A stretch of DNA of 64,000 nt from NCBI RefSeq assembly GCF_047276495.1, contig NZ_CP178543.1, positions 3,906,001 to 3,970,000 of the forward strand, written 5' to 3'. Below the pieces are notes generated by a model that saw only the letters and a program-made list of their open reading frames with translations, was not told where the DNA came from and did no database searches. This stretch comes from Capilliphycus salinus (GTDB taxonomy: Bacteria > Cyanobacteriota > Cyanobacteriia > Cyanobacteriales > Microcoleaceae). The stretch's first letter is position 1. Every line of letters starts with the position of its first letter. The position numbers and the translations under genes were made by a program. Positions 52,864 through 60,914 of the stretch are shown here, in pieces.

Positions 52864-55257
52864 TCAAGATTTTCTCAGGTTAACTTCGGGTATAAAGTAA
52901 ATCCAGACCAGAGAAACTGGAATGACAATCGGTAATAAAACCGAGGCATAAACATAAACTTGTAAACAGACTAAACCGTAAAAAAGCGTACCTCCAAAAA
53001 TAAAAAAAATAACTTTTTTTTGATCGATTTCGTATTGCTCTGCGGCAACTTTTAAGCCTTTTGCGGCTAGTGCAAACAGCCATAAAAACCAGAGGTCTGG
53101 AACGGGTACGACCGACTTTTTTTCTAGGAAATGATGAAACAAGTAGGCGTGAATTTCTCCGCCCAACAGAATGCGACAGCGGTGGTTCGGTTGGGATTTG
53201 TTTTGCCAGTAGCAGAAAGCGGGAGGGACGGGAAAATTATCTTCTCCGGGGCGGTTAATTCCGGCATTGGCGTATCCTCCGGGTACAATCATAATCACAG
53301 ATTGTGGGTATCGTTTTTGAAGTTGTTCCGGTTGAGTGTCCAAGAATTCCTGAGCCGAAATGCTTTCATAAACCCGACTTGGAGGGATAGAAAAGTCTAC
53401 AATCGGATGCAACCAGTATTGATAATATTGGTAAAAATACCGGGTGAAAAGTAGAGGACGCATCCAGGGAGAAAACCAGTTATCTCTCAGCAAATTCGGA
53501 CTCATTTCCCCCAATGAATCGGTTTGATATTCCCGAGTTTTATGAGACAATGCCAAGAGATAACTTAGGGGAAAAGGTCGTTGTTCGTGTTCCAAGGGTA
53601 GCAAAGTCATATAGCGTCCATTTTCCCAAACTCGGCTATCTCCTTGCCATTTTTTATCCGCAAACTTGGGAAGTGTCCAGCGACGTTCATTTTTTGAGTC
53701 TCGACTGGTGATGAAAATAGATTGAATTTTCTGCTCGCTTTTAATCGCCATCAGGGATTTTTCTAAGGCTTGATCTTCTTCGGGCCAGCTAATATTTAAT
53801 AAGTAATCGATACCCAGAACATTAACATCAAGTTTGGCGGCTTGATCAATCAAACGAGCCAAGTATTTACGACTAATAGGTTCGGGATCGATCAATTCGC
53901 CTTCTTCCAAAGAAGAATTATCGATTTTAACTAAAAAAAGCGCCGGAGAGTTGTCCGGGACTTGACCCGTGTGATCGCGATAAATAGCTTGTATCATTAC
54001 TCTTTGTTCGAGTAGGTGATACTGAACAAAAGGAAACAAACTCAAGACGGACAAAGTAGCCAGGGCAATGATTTCGTGGGGCTTTGGACGAAAGAATTGT
54101 TTGAAAAAATGTTTCCATCCCGAAGGTTTTAGTCTAAACCATTGGGTGTCGGGATAACAAAACAAAGAGGGAATTAAATAGGCTGAGGGATAGGTGAAGG
54201 ATTTATCAAGCTTTAGGAGTTTACAAGTTGTTGATAAAGACTCTTGAACATCCTTGTACTGGGCTAAATTTTGTAAGAACTCCAAGAGAAACTCCTGAGC
54301 CACTTTATTATGAATGGGTTCTCGCATCACTGCAACTTGATTTAATCCCAAATCAATTAATGCCTCGGCGATATCCAAGCCGTTACAAGAGTTAAACAAA
54401 GCAAACTGCAACCCCCGATCTTTTGCCACTTTTAACTGTTCAGAAATATCTGTAATTTGCAGATGGTGATCGGGCGTAATCCCCAATTCTCCTCCGGCCA
54501 TTTTTCTTTCATTACTGTGTCCGGCAAAGAACAATATATCCCAGCCTTTTTCATCGGTAATGGCTTGCTTAATTTCTGCTTCCAAATCCGACTGAGATTT
54601 GCCCGGTTTCCAACCCACAGTTTCTATCGTGACTAAAGGTTTGAGTTTTTCTTGCAGGGTTTCCACGTCGGATTGAAAATTCAAAGTCTGGTCTTGACCA
54701 ATAATTGCTAAAATGCGAGCGCGAGAACGTTCGGAATGAATCGAAGCGGGTGGGGTGCGAATATTGACCGGCATTCGAGTAATTTTAATCCGACCTGTGG
54801 TTCCAAATTCCGCTCCAATTTCCCAAACTTCCCAAGGTAAACGGGCAAGTTCAAGGGAGCTACAAGCTATCATTAAGTCAACGGATTTTGATTCCGGCTC
54901 GGCTCGACAAACCTGAGATACAGTTGCTCGAATTTCATGCAGTTTATCGCTCCGCAGCCACTTTTGAAAGTCCTGTAAAAGTTGAGTTTCTGCATCGGCG
55001 AGACGGCTGTGCCAATCCATTTTAGAAGAATTAATCGTCCCACTACTGGCTGATTTTCCCCGCAGAGTCTGATCGGTATTTCCAAACTTATTTACTGATA
55101 AAGTTTGATAAAAGTTCCGATAGGCTTCGACCCATACTTTGTATGAACTGATTGTGTTTTCGGGAAATGAAACTGAAGTTGAGAGTCGCTGTCCTTGCCC
55201 CCAGGATAAATCAAAGAGGCAGGACTGTTCCAGGTGTTGAACCCGCAGTTGGAGCAT
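52864..55257 (-). CDS. CHAT-CHASE2 transmembrane protein
   Basis: 797 residues. An N-terminal region leads to a CHAT protease domain (about 140-370) with His247 in FFAGHSNE and Cys291 in FNSCNGLD. One span near 400-420 is followed by a CHASE2 sensor domain (440-700; ALFLVKIDNSSLEEGEL, VNVLGIDYLLN) and two or three C-terminal spans. This places the protease in the cytoplasm and the sensor outside, suggesting that an outside signal controls proteolysis. It follows DUF1822 by 45 bases. Confidence 0.88.
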   Translation of the reverse strand: MLQLRVQHLEQSCLFDLSWGQGQRLSTSVSFPENTISSYKVWVEAYRNFYQTLSVNKFGNTDQTLRGKSASSGTINSSKMDWHSRLADAETQLLQDFQKWLRSDKLHEIRATVSQVCRAEPESKSVDLMIACSSLELARLPWEVWEIGAEFGTTGRIKITRMPVNIRTPPASIHSERSRARILAIIGQDQTLNFQSDVETLQEKLKPLVTIETVGWKPGKSQSDLEAEIKQAITDEKGWDILFFAGHSNERKMAGGELGITPDHHLQITDISEQLKVAKDRGLQFALFNSCNGLDIAEALIDLGLNQVAVMREPIHNKVAQEFLLEFLQNLAQYKDVQESLSTTCKLLKLDKSFTYPSAYLIPSLFCYPDTQWFRLKPSGWKHFFKQFFRPKPHEIIALATLSVLSLFPFVQYHLLEQRVMIQAIYRDHTGQVPDNSPALFLVKIDNSSLEEGELIDPEPISRKYLARLIDQAAKLDVNVLGIDYLLNISWPEEDQALEKSLMAIKSEQKIQSIFITSRDSKNERRWTLPKFADKKWQGDSRVWENGRYMTLLPLEHEQRPFPLSYLLALSHKTREYQTDSLGEMSPNLLRDNWFSPWMRPLLFTRYFYQYYQYWLHPIVDFSIPPSRVYESISAQEFLDTQPEQLQKRYPQSVIMIVPGGYANAGINRPGEDNFPVPPAFCYWQNKSQPNHRCRILLGGEIHAYLFHHFLEKKSVVPVPDLWFLWLFALAAKGLKVAAEQYEIDQKKVIFFIFGGTLFYGLVCLQVYVYASVLLPIVIPVSLVWIYFIPEVNLRKS

Positions 55258-55302
55258 GATAATTACAAGTTAGAGGTTGATGTGAAAACTTAATCTTAAA
55301 GT

Positions 55303-56430
55303 TTAACCGACAAAAGTAAAGGGAGGCAAGATAATTCCGTTACCATCGGGAAAACTGATGCTCACGTGCAACTTTTCATCGTAGGCTCCAATGACTTGTG
55401 CATAGATATAATCTTGGGTCGAGTCGGTGAGAACCGGGGCTTCTAACACTTGCAATTCATCCCTAACTGTGAGTTGAGTTCCCACAGGTAAATTTGAACT
55501 GGGTTGAGCGGCGAGCAACAGCAATAACGCCCATTCTTGCGAGTTTAGTTCGGTGTCTATCCGCCAAATTGTCGCGTACAACCGCATGGGAATTTCACCA
55601 CAAATCAATTCTTTGTATGCGGTTCTGGCCTCAAAAGGTATGACCAATTGAGCCTGATTTTTCAACTCGGTTACGGCATCGCTAAAGAGTTCTATTGGAC
55701 TTCTCAACTCTCGAAATGCCGAACTATAGGCAAGGGGAGGTAATAGCGTCCATGATAATTCTTGTGCGATTTCACCCAACTGATTTGTCAACCAATTGGC
55801 AACATTTACAACCGATTGAACGGCTTGAGATAACTGCTGTTTACTGCTAACAGTTTCGGGTTCAAAACACCGCAAATACAGCAACAATTTATCGGGTTTT
55901 AATTCAAACCAATCTGTTGAAAATAACGCCAGTTCGTCATCGAGAACAATTGGACTCTGTTGGTTGAGTTGTGCTTGGGTTAAATATCCCAATACGGAAA
56001 CATTAACCTGTTCTTCCGAGTCTTCGACAACGGGTAAATCTTCTATCACTTCCACCAACAGATAAAATTGGGATGGATTGATAGAATCTTCGAGAAAAAC
56101 TCGGGGAACACAAACTTCAGAATTCATCGAACTATCGGTAACAATTAAATTGAGTCTGAAGTTGCCAACTTGAACCTGATTAACGGATGGGTTTGATAAC
56201 TGAATTGAATGATTTTGTATGAACTCCGGCGAACGCATCCGCAACCATTCAATCGTTCCCAATTTTGCTAAAATATTCAGATAAACTTGCCATTGTTGGC
56301 GGGGACGGGTTGCTAAAGTTTGGCTCATATCTGCTGCTAAATTTACCTGTTCTAAGGTTAGCGAAATACTGTCTTCTGCGAAGAAGTTTCCGAAATTTAA
56401 GCGGTTAGATTCCATCGTTGTGTTTTTCAT
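55303..56430 (-). CDS. DUF1822 family protein
   Basis: 375 residues from the ATG at 56430 (TTG at 56445 gives 380). It has the DUF1822 pattern: an N-terminal LTLEQVNLAADMSQTLATRP, WLRMRSPEFI, then LIVTDSSMNSEVCVPRVF and LVEVIEDLPVVEDSEEQ, YLTQAQL, and a C-terminal VSISFPDGNGIILPPFTFVG. Function of the family is unknown, but its genes recur next to sigma-like and CHAT/CHASE2 genes. Middle gene of this operon. Confidence 0.85.
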   Translation of the reverse strand: MKNTTMESNRLNFGNFFAEDSISLTLEQVNLAADMSQTLATRPRQQWQVYLNILAKLGTIEWLRMRSPEFIQNHSIQLSNPSVNQVQVGNFRLNLIVTDSSMNSEVCVPRVFLEDSINPSQFYLLVEVIEDLPVVEDSEEQVNVSVLGYLTQAQLNQQSPIVLDDELALFSTDWFELKPDKLLLYLRCFEPETVSSKQQLSQAVQSVVNVANWLTNQLGEIAQELSWTLLPPLAYSSAFRELRSPIELFSDAVTELKNQAQLVIPFEARTAYKELICGEIPMRLYATIWRIDTELNSQEWALLLLLAAQPSSNLPVGTQLTVRDELQVLEAPVLTDSTQDYIYAQVIGAYDEKLHVSISFPDGNGIILPPFTFVG

Positions 56431-56474
56431 GGCTGTTGTTTCCAATTATAAGTTTATCGGGTTGAAATACAAAA

Positions 56475-57794
56475 CTATAAATGACGAGAGAGGCGGCGAT
56501 AAAATAAGCTGTCGCGAGAACAATTTGGGTTCATTGTGTCCCGTTGGGCTTCTTCCATCATTCGGTCAATTTCTGCGGCTATAGCCTGTTCTAAACGTTC
56601 TAGTGAAATCAAATCGGTGTAGTAACCTGCGAGTTGAACAACTTGGTCTTTCAAGGTACTCAGTAACCGTTGCTGGATATCTTTTCGCAGCCTTTTTAAC
56701 TGCAATAAACGGGTAATTTCATATTGTTTATTAAGTCCAATTTTTTGGGCTATTTCGCCCATATTTTCACCCTGACAATATAATCGTAACCCTTGAATAA
56801 AGATTTTATCTTTTGGGGGTCTTCGCCTTTGAAAGTAACTCAAACGGTCTTGTAAAACTTGTACAATTGCTTGGTCAAGTTGAGTCATCAGTAATTGACG
56901 ATAACGTTGCAAAAACTCCTGTATTTCTGTCTCGCTTTCATCGGGAGGAGGTAAAATATAGTTGTTATCATCTGGAATGGGTTCTTGTTTCGGTTGACGC
57001 GATTTCCGAATTAATTCGGCTAGAGATTCTAACTGTTCTAAGAGGTAATTTCGCGTGTAATTTGTGATTCCCTTTTCTTCTAAATCCGCTAGAATTCTCT
57101 TTAACTGTTCCGGCGTTGGCGGTTGACAGCGAGAACGGGAACGGGAGCGGTTTTGTTGCAAACGGTCGCTCAAATAAACGGCTTGATAACTGTCTAGAAT
57201 TTCCCTGGCTTTTAGAGCTAGAGTTGAGCTATAGTTGTAGAATTCCGTGAGTAACCGTTCTAACTGTTGAGGATAAAAATTATTGAGAATTGACCAGTCA
57301 GTTTCCAGATAAATCCCGCAGTCTTCAAGAAACTTTCGTAATTCCGGATGAGATTTGACCAGTCGCGCCGTCCAGGTGCTAAGTTGACCTTTTTCCGGGT
57401 TGAACTTTTGGATAATTTTGTCGGCGAGGGATTCATATTTTGTCTCTGTTTGTGGGTTTGAACCTTGAAGCAATTTAACATCATCGAGAACAAAAGGAAG
57501 TAAATCTATTTGATTAAAACCGCCCTTTTCTCCGAACCGTCTCGCCAATTCTAAACAAGTCTGATCGATTTGGTGAGAAATAAAACACCGCAAACACAAT
57601 TCGGCTTGTAGTTGACTTTCTGAACCTATAAAATCAACTAATTTTCGTTGAATGGCGGCGTCTGGAACATCATCGTTCATCCACCGGGAAAACTGTTGTT
57701 GAAAGAAGGCTTTAGCGGTGGGAATTTCTTCCACCCGACGTTGACCACCTCCGTCCAACCTCACCCAACACCAATATCGCAATGCAGAACCCAT
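56475..57794 (-). CDS. Sigma-like DNA-binding protein, operon head
   Basis: 439 residues, mostly helical. Around 125-150, LADKIIQKFNPEKGQLSTWT resembles the region-2 style of sigma-70-like proteins. An Arg/Ser patch (NRSRSRSRCQPP) lies near 215. A C-terminal HTH is seen in GENMGEIAQKIGLNKQYEI with the basic LLQLKRLRKDIQQ. It is 29 bases ahead of DUF1822. It may control this operon or a regulon of exported proteins; proteins of this kind are often annotated as sigma-70 family in cyanobacteria, but I cannot confirm RNA polymerase binding. Confidence 0.6.
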   Translation of the reverse strand: MGSALRYWCWVRLDGGGQRRVEEIPTAKAFFQQQFSRWMNDDVPDAAIQRKLVDFIGSESQLQAELCLRCFISHQIDQTCLELARRFGEKGGFNQIDLLPFVLDDVKLLQGSNPQTETKYESLADKIIQKFNPEKGQLSTWTARLVKSHPELRKFLEDCGIYLETDWSILNNFYPQQLERLLTEFYNYSSTLALKAREILDSYQAVYLSDRLQQNRSRSRSRCQPPTPEQLKRILADLEEKGITNYTRNYLLEQLESLAELIRKSRQPKQEPIPDDNNYILPPPDESETEIQEFLQRYRQLLMTQLDQAIVQVLQDRLSYFQRRRPPKDKIFIQGLRLYCQGENMGEIAQKIGLNKQYEITRLLQLKRLRKDIQQRLLSTLKDQVVQLAGYYTDLISLERLEQAIAAEIDRMMEEAQRDTMNPNCSRDSLFYRRLSRHL

Positions 57795-58307
57795 GATAGT
57801 ATAAAGTAACCTCCAATTTAACTCTATCCGTTTTCCCTGCCACTTCTACATATTTAGGGACGACTGAACTTATGCAAGTTACAGTTACAGAGTTACAGAG
57901 ATTAAAATCTCTGTCTGAAAGTTCAAGTCCTCTTTAGAGGACTGGGTAAGGTTTCAACGGACTTTTGTTATCGGTTCTTCCGGACAAGTTTAGCCAAACT
58001 GTTAGTAAAAACGATATCTTCAATCTAGTTAGAGTGCGATAAGCTGTTACGCATCTAAATTATAGGAACTTCATCTCTAATAACTTCAGCTAGAAACAGT
58101 TGAACTGTTCTGTTTGATCATTTTCTCGATTTTATCGAGAACCTCCATCTTCTCGGATTAAAAACTTCTTTTATCTTTAGATCTTGATTGTCTTCTCAAG
58201 TTAAACCGGAAGCAGAGTCTTCCAGTGCGTGATAAGCTCAAATAAGTAATCGCTCAAAATTAGTGAAAACTTGAAATCTTACCAACCGAAATCCCACCCC
58301 AGAATCT
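57795..58307. other. Divergent intergenic region with hairpins
   Basis: 512 bases upstream of both the sigma-like operon and the GUN4 gene. Perfect palindrome AGTCCTC-TTTA-GAGGACT at 57926-57943; AGAGATT-AA-AATCTCT near 57897-57912; GTTACAG is tandemly repeated near 57879-57896. These may be regulatory sites for the sigma-like operon. No gene. Confidence 0.5.
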
Positions 58308-58790
58308 ATGATTAACTACAACTCCCTACGCTCCCTTCTCGCCGAGGCTAAATGGCGGGAAGCAGACGGTGAAACATTGCGACTGATGCGGAAAATTGCA
58401 GGTAAAGACGAGAGGGCTTGCTTAGATATCCAAAGCCTTGAAAAGTTTCCCTGTGACGACCTGCGTATCATTGACCAACTCTGGATGACACATAGCAATA
58501 AAAACTATGGCTTTTCTAAGCAAAAGCAAATCTATCAAAACCTGGGAGGAAGCCTTGAATATAACGAGAATATTTGGAAGATTTTTGGTGATACGATGGG
58601 CTGGAGAAGGTCAGGAAAATGGTTAGAATACAATCAATGTCGGGACGCTGAATTTCCATTCGCACTATTTTGTCAGCTTCATATTGATATCGAAGGGTGG
58701 GATATATTGCAAGAATGGTCCTGTGAAGGTAGACAGTCTGCAATGTTATTTTCTACTCTGGTATCCCGATTGAAAGATTGCGGTTTGTAG
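58308..58790 (+). CDS. Stand-alone GUN4 domain protein
   Basis: 160 residues, almost all GUN4 core: YNSLRSLLAEAKWREADGET, then FPCDDLRIIDQLWMTHSNKN, YGFSKQKQIYQNLGGS and FALFCQLHID. GUN4 domains bind tetrapyrroles and one paralog activates Mg-chelatase; others are fused to kinases or proteases. This short version lacks an N-terminal bundle. It is probably a paralog, not the chlorophyll-pathway GUN4, because the binding residues in the variable loop differ; this is a guess from memory. Confidence 0.82.
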   Translation: MINYNSLRSLLAEAKWREADGETLRLMRKIAGKDERACLDIQSLEKFPCDDLRIIDQLWMTHSNKNYGFSKQKQIYQNLGGSLEYNENIWKIFGDTMGWRRSGKWLEYNQCRDAEFPFALFCQLHIDIEGWDILQEWSCEGRQSAMLFSTLVSRLKDCGL

Positions 58791-58834
58791 AGCGCTTAAC
58801 TCATCTGAAATCGCCCAAATTAGTTCTTGTAATC

Positions 58835-58887
58835 TGATGTCCGGTTAATTAAGATTGCTAGGGCTTGCCCTAGTTAGCCGGACATCA
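58835..58887. repeat. 53-bp perfect-ended inverted repeat
   Basis: TGATGTCCGG (58835-58844) and CCGGACATCA (58878-58887) enclose CTAGGGC-TT-GCCCTAG (58858-58873). The element lies between convergent genes. It has the look of a miniature transposon end-pair or a bidirectional terminator. Confidence 0.7.
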
Positions 58888-58919
58888 ATTCGCGGATCTA
58901 TTGTCCGATTACTGAAAGA

Positions 58920-59165
58920 TTACTTCGGGGAAATTTGAGAGACAAAAATCGCCGAACCTGTTGTCTGATCTGTCATTTCGTAACGGTCAATAAAGACTTT
59001 TTTGGCTTTGATCAGATTAACTTCTTGATTTTCATTACTCTTAAAAGAAATTGGCGGAGTTTGATCTGTTGTGCCGATCAGACTCATCGTTATTAACGCG
59101 ACCGTAGCAGAAAGTTTGAAGGCGATGTTATTTTGAGGGGCGAATCTGACGGTTTTACCAAGCAT
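58920..59165 (-). CDS. Small exported or membrane-anchored protein
   Basis: 81 residues from the ATG at 59165, preceded by GGAGAA. Hydrophobic segment IAFKLSATVALITMSLIG near residues 14-31, then QTPPISFKSNENQEVNLIKA and TTGSAIFVSQISPK. Could be a lipoprotein-free secreted protein. No family recognised. A similar-sized gene follows upstream on the same strand. Confidence 0.5.
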   Translation of the reverse strand: MLGKTVRFAPQNNIAFKLSATVALITMSLIGTTDQTPPISFKSNENQEVNLIKAKKVFIDRYEMTDQTTGSAIFVSQISPK

Positions 59166-59257
59166 GATCAATTCTCCTAAAAATAATGAAATCGAGAGGA
59201 TTAAATCCTGAACTGCTTTGGAATGAAGAACTTTTTCGAGATTTCAAAACGCTTTCT

Positions 59258-59467
59258 TTATCGCCTGACTTGACCGGAAATTGTCATCCGATCAACGCTG
59301 CACCCGGTTAAGGATGAAAGGTTTTGTTCGATGCCCACTGTCGGTTGAGGATGTTCAAATTCAGTTTGAACAACTATTGCGGTAATCATTGCAATTGCCG
59401 TTATGCAAGCTTCTGTGAAACTTGGGTTTGAAGTCTGGGAAACGGGTGATTTTTGCAGTGGGTTCAT
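59258..59467 (-). CDS. Small exported protein
   Basis: 69 residues with a hydrophobic segment (FTEACITAIAMITAIVV) and a short mature part ending SGQVRR. It lies 92 bases upstream of the 81-residue gene. The doubled TetR-like site at 59526-59564 is close to its 5' end, so it may be under the same control as the reductase gene. No family recognised. Confidence 0.4.
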   Translation of the reverse strand: MNPLQKSPVSQTSNPSFTEACITAIAMITAIVVQTEFEHPQPTVGIEQNLSSLTGCSVDRMTISGQVRR

Positions 59468-59525
59468 GGCGGTTCAATATAAATTTGATCAGTTGGGGTT
59501 CATTTCGGGGGATAATCCTTATATA

Positions 59526-59569
59526 GAACGGTCTGTATATTTCTATTATGTAGACAGGTCTGTATATTT
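59526..59569. promoter_or_regulatory. Doubled TetR/NemR-like operator
   Basis: Two copies of GGTCTGTATATTT start at 59530 and 59557, 27 bases apart. Each sits in a partial palindrome: AGAACGGTCT and AGACAGGTCT. This is the AGAC-GTCT design of TetR-family operators such as NemR boxes. It lies between the divergent genes at 59467 and 59734. No tetR gene is in the window. Confidence 0.45.
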
Positions 59570-59733
59570 GTCAAGCGGGTTTGGAAAATTTCTTTGGTTT
59601 TCGATAAACTCCCGCTCTCGGCGTGGCCTTCAAAATGGTCTCTGTGGCTATTTCCAGGGGGATTGACCGGATATCCCCTCCTCGGGTGTTGCTAAAATGT
59701 CGCTGTACAACCAATTTCAATCCGAGAAATTCA

Positions 59734-60264
59734 ATGGCAAGATATGTATACATAGCAACCAGCTTAGACGGATTTATTGCGACCAAAGATGGCGGGCTAG
59801 ATTGGTTATTCGACATTCCCAATCCCGAAGGGAGCGATTATGGATTTACCGAGTTTATCAGTGGTATGGATGCTTTAGTCATGGGAAGAAACACCTTTGA
59901 AAAGATTTTAACCTTTGAAGAATGGCCCTACCCAAAGCCCGTTTTTGTCTTAAGTAATCATCTCAAAAATATTCCCTCATCCGTTGAGGGTAAAGCTGAA
60001 ATTATCCGGGGAAATCTCAAAGAACTCGTTGCCCAATTGCAAGAACAAGGATATCACAACTTATACATTGATGGGGGTGGTGTTATCCAGAGTTTTCTGG
60101 AAGAAGATCTCATTGATGAGATGATTATCACTAGAGTTCCTATTCTTTTGGGTGAGGGATTCCCTCTATTTGGAAAGCTTTCCCAAAGCCTAAAATTTAG
60201 ACACCTGAAAACCCAAATTTATAACAATACTCTGGTTCAGAGTTTCTACAGGCGGGAGCGATAG
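59734..60264 (+). CDS. Dihydrofolate reductase-like (RibD C-terminal) protein
   Basis: 176 residues from the ATG at 59734: ARYVYIATSLDGFIATKDGG, DALVMGRNTFEKIL, VFVLSN, YHNLYIDGGGVIQSFLEEDL, MIITRVPILLGEGFPLF. This matches the COG0262 group of NADPH-binding reductases close to DfrA/RibD-C, mostly of unknown substrate. It starts about 200 bases downstream of the two operator-like sites, whose TetR-style design suggests induction by an electrophile or drug (inference). Confidence 0.85.
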   Translation: MARYVYIATSLDGFIATKDGGLDWLFDIPNPEGSDYGFTEFISGMDALVMGRNTFEKILTFEEWPYPKPVFVLSNHLKNIPSSVEGKAEIIRGNLKELVAQLQEQGYHNLYIDGGGVIQSFLEEDLIDEMIITRVPILLGEGFPLFGKLSQSLKFRHLKTQIYNNTLVQSFYRRER

Positions 60265-60339
60265 GGCTTGCTAAAACCGAAGTCAGAGCGGGGAGCCGCT
60301 CTCCCAAAAATTTATCCACTAAAATCTATAAACTAAAAT

Positions 60340-60873
60340 CTATAAAAACGAGTGCAAACCGCTAACAACTTTGCGAAACTCGTCCGCCAATTTAAGATAG
60401 GAAGTGCGCTGATAAATTGGCAATAGCGAGTCATAAAACCAGAGGATTTCTGTTTTGCCAACGGGAAAAAATTTCCACATTTTATCACCCAATTTATCGC
60501 ACTCTAACAAAAGCGATCGCCCGTTGTGTAACTTATCCGCCAATGAGACTAACTGCACCGAAGGATTCGCCGTTTCAATTTGGGCTAAATAGCGTAACTT
60601 TCGTTCTTTCCAAGGCGGTTTAGGAAACGTTTCCGACTCGGTACATCCATCAACAATATTGACAACAGACTCCCCAAAGCGTTGACGAATTTCTTCGCGA
60701 GTTTTTTCACCGCCTTGATCTTCAATACTATCGTGAAGCAAAGCCGAAATTGCCTCATCTTCAGTTCCTCCCGCTTCTAAAACCAAAGCGGTAACACTCA
60801 ACAAATGAGAAATATAAGGAATATTTCCAACTTGGCGAGTTTGATGAATGTGCAAGCGGTGGGCGTAAACCAA
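60340..60873 (-). CDS. HD-domain phosphohydrolase with nonsense codon at its natural start
   Basis: The frame opens at a TTG at 60873 and gives 177 residues of an HD-type hydrolase: IPYISHLLSVTALVLEAGG, SALLHDSIEDQGGE (HD), REEIRQRFGESV, LVSLADKLHNGRSLL. Relatives begin about 13 residues earlier. Here ATG AAA TAA lies at 60904-60912, then PQLTERFEQALVYAHR continues in frame. So the natural start is followed by a stop; only a TTG could rescue it. The family acts on nucleotides such as (p)ppGpp. The ATG is 2 bases from the upstream gene's stop. Confidence 0.7.
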   Translation of the reverse strand: MVYAHRLHIHQTRQVGNIPYISHLLSVTALVLEAGGTEDEAISALLHDSIEDQGGEKTREEIRQRFGESVVNIVDGCTESETFPKPPWKERKLRYLAQIETANPSVQLVSLADKLHNGRSLLLECDKLGDKMWKFFPVGKTEILWFYDSLLPIYQRTSYLKLADEFRKVVSGLHSFL

Positions 60874-60914
60874 AGCTTGTTCAAAACGTTCGGTTAATTG
60901 GGGTTATTTCATAA

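Noticed and set aside
59403..59666. Plus-strand frame covering the operator-like sites
   Set aside because: It overlaps a small minus-strand gene and the doubled regulatory motif; no domain.
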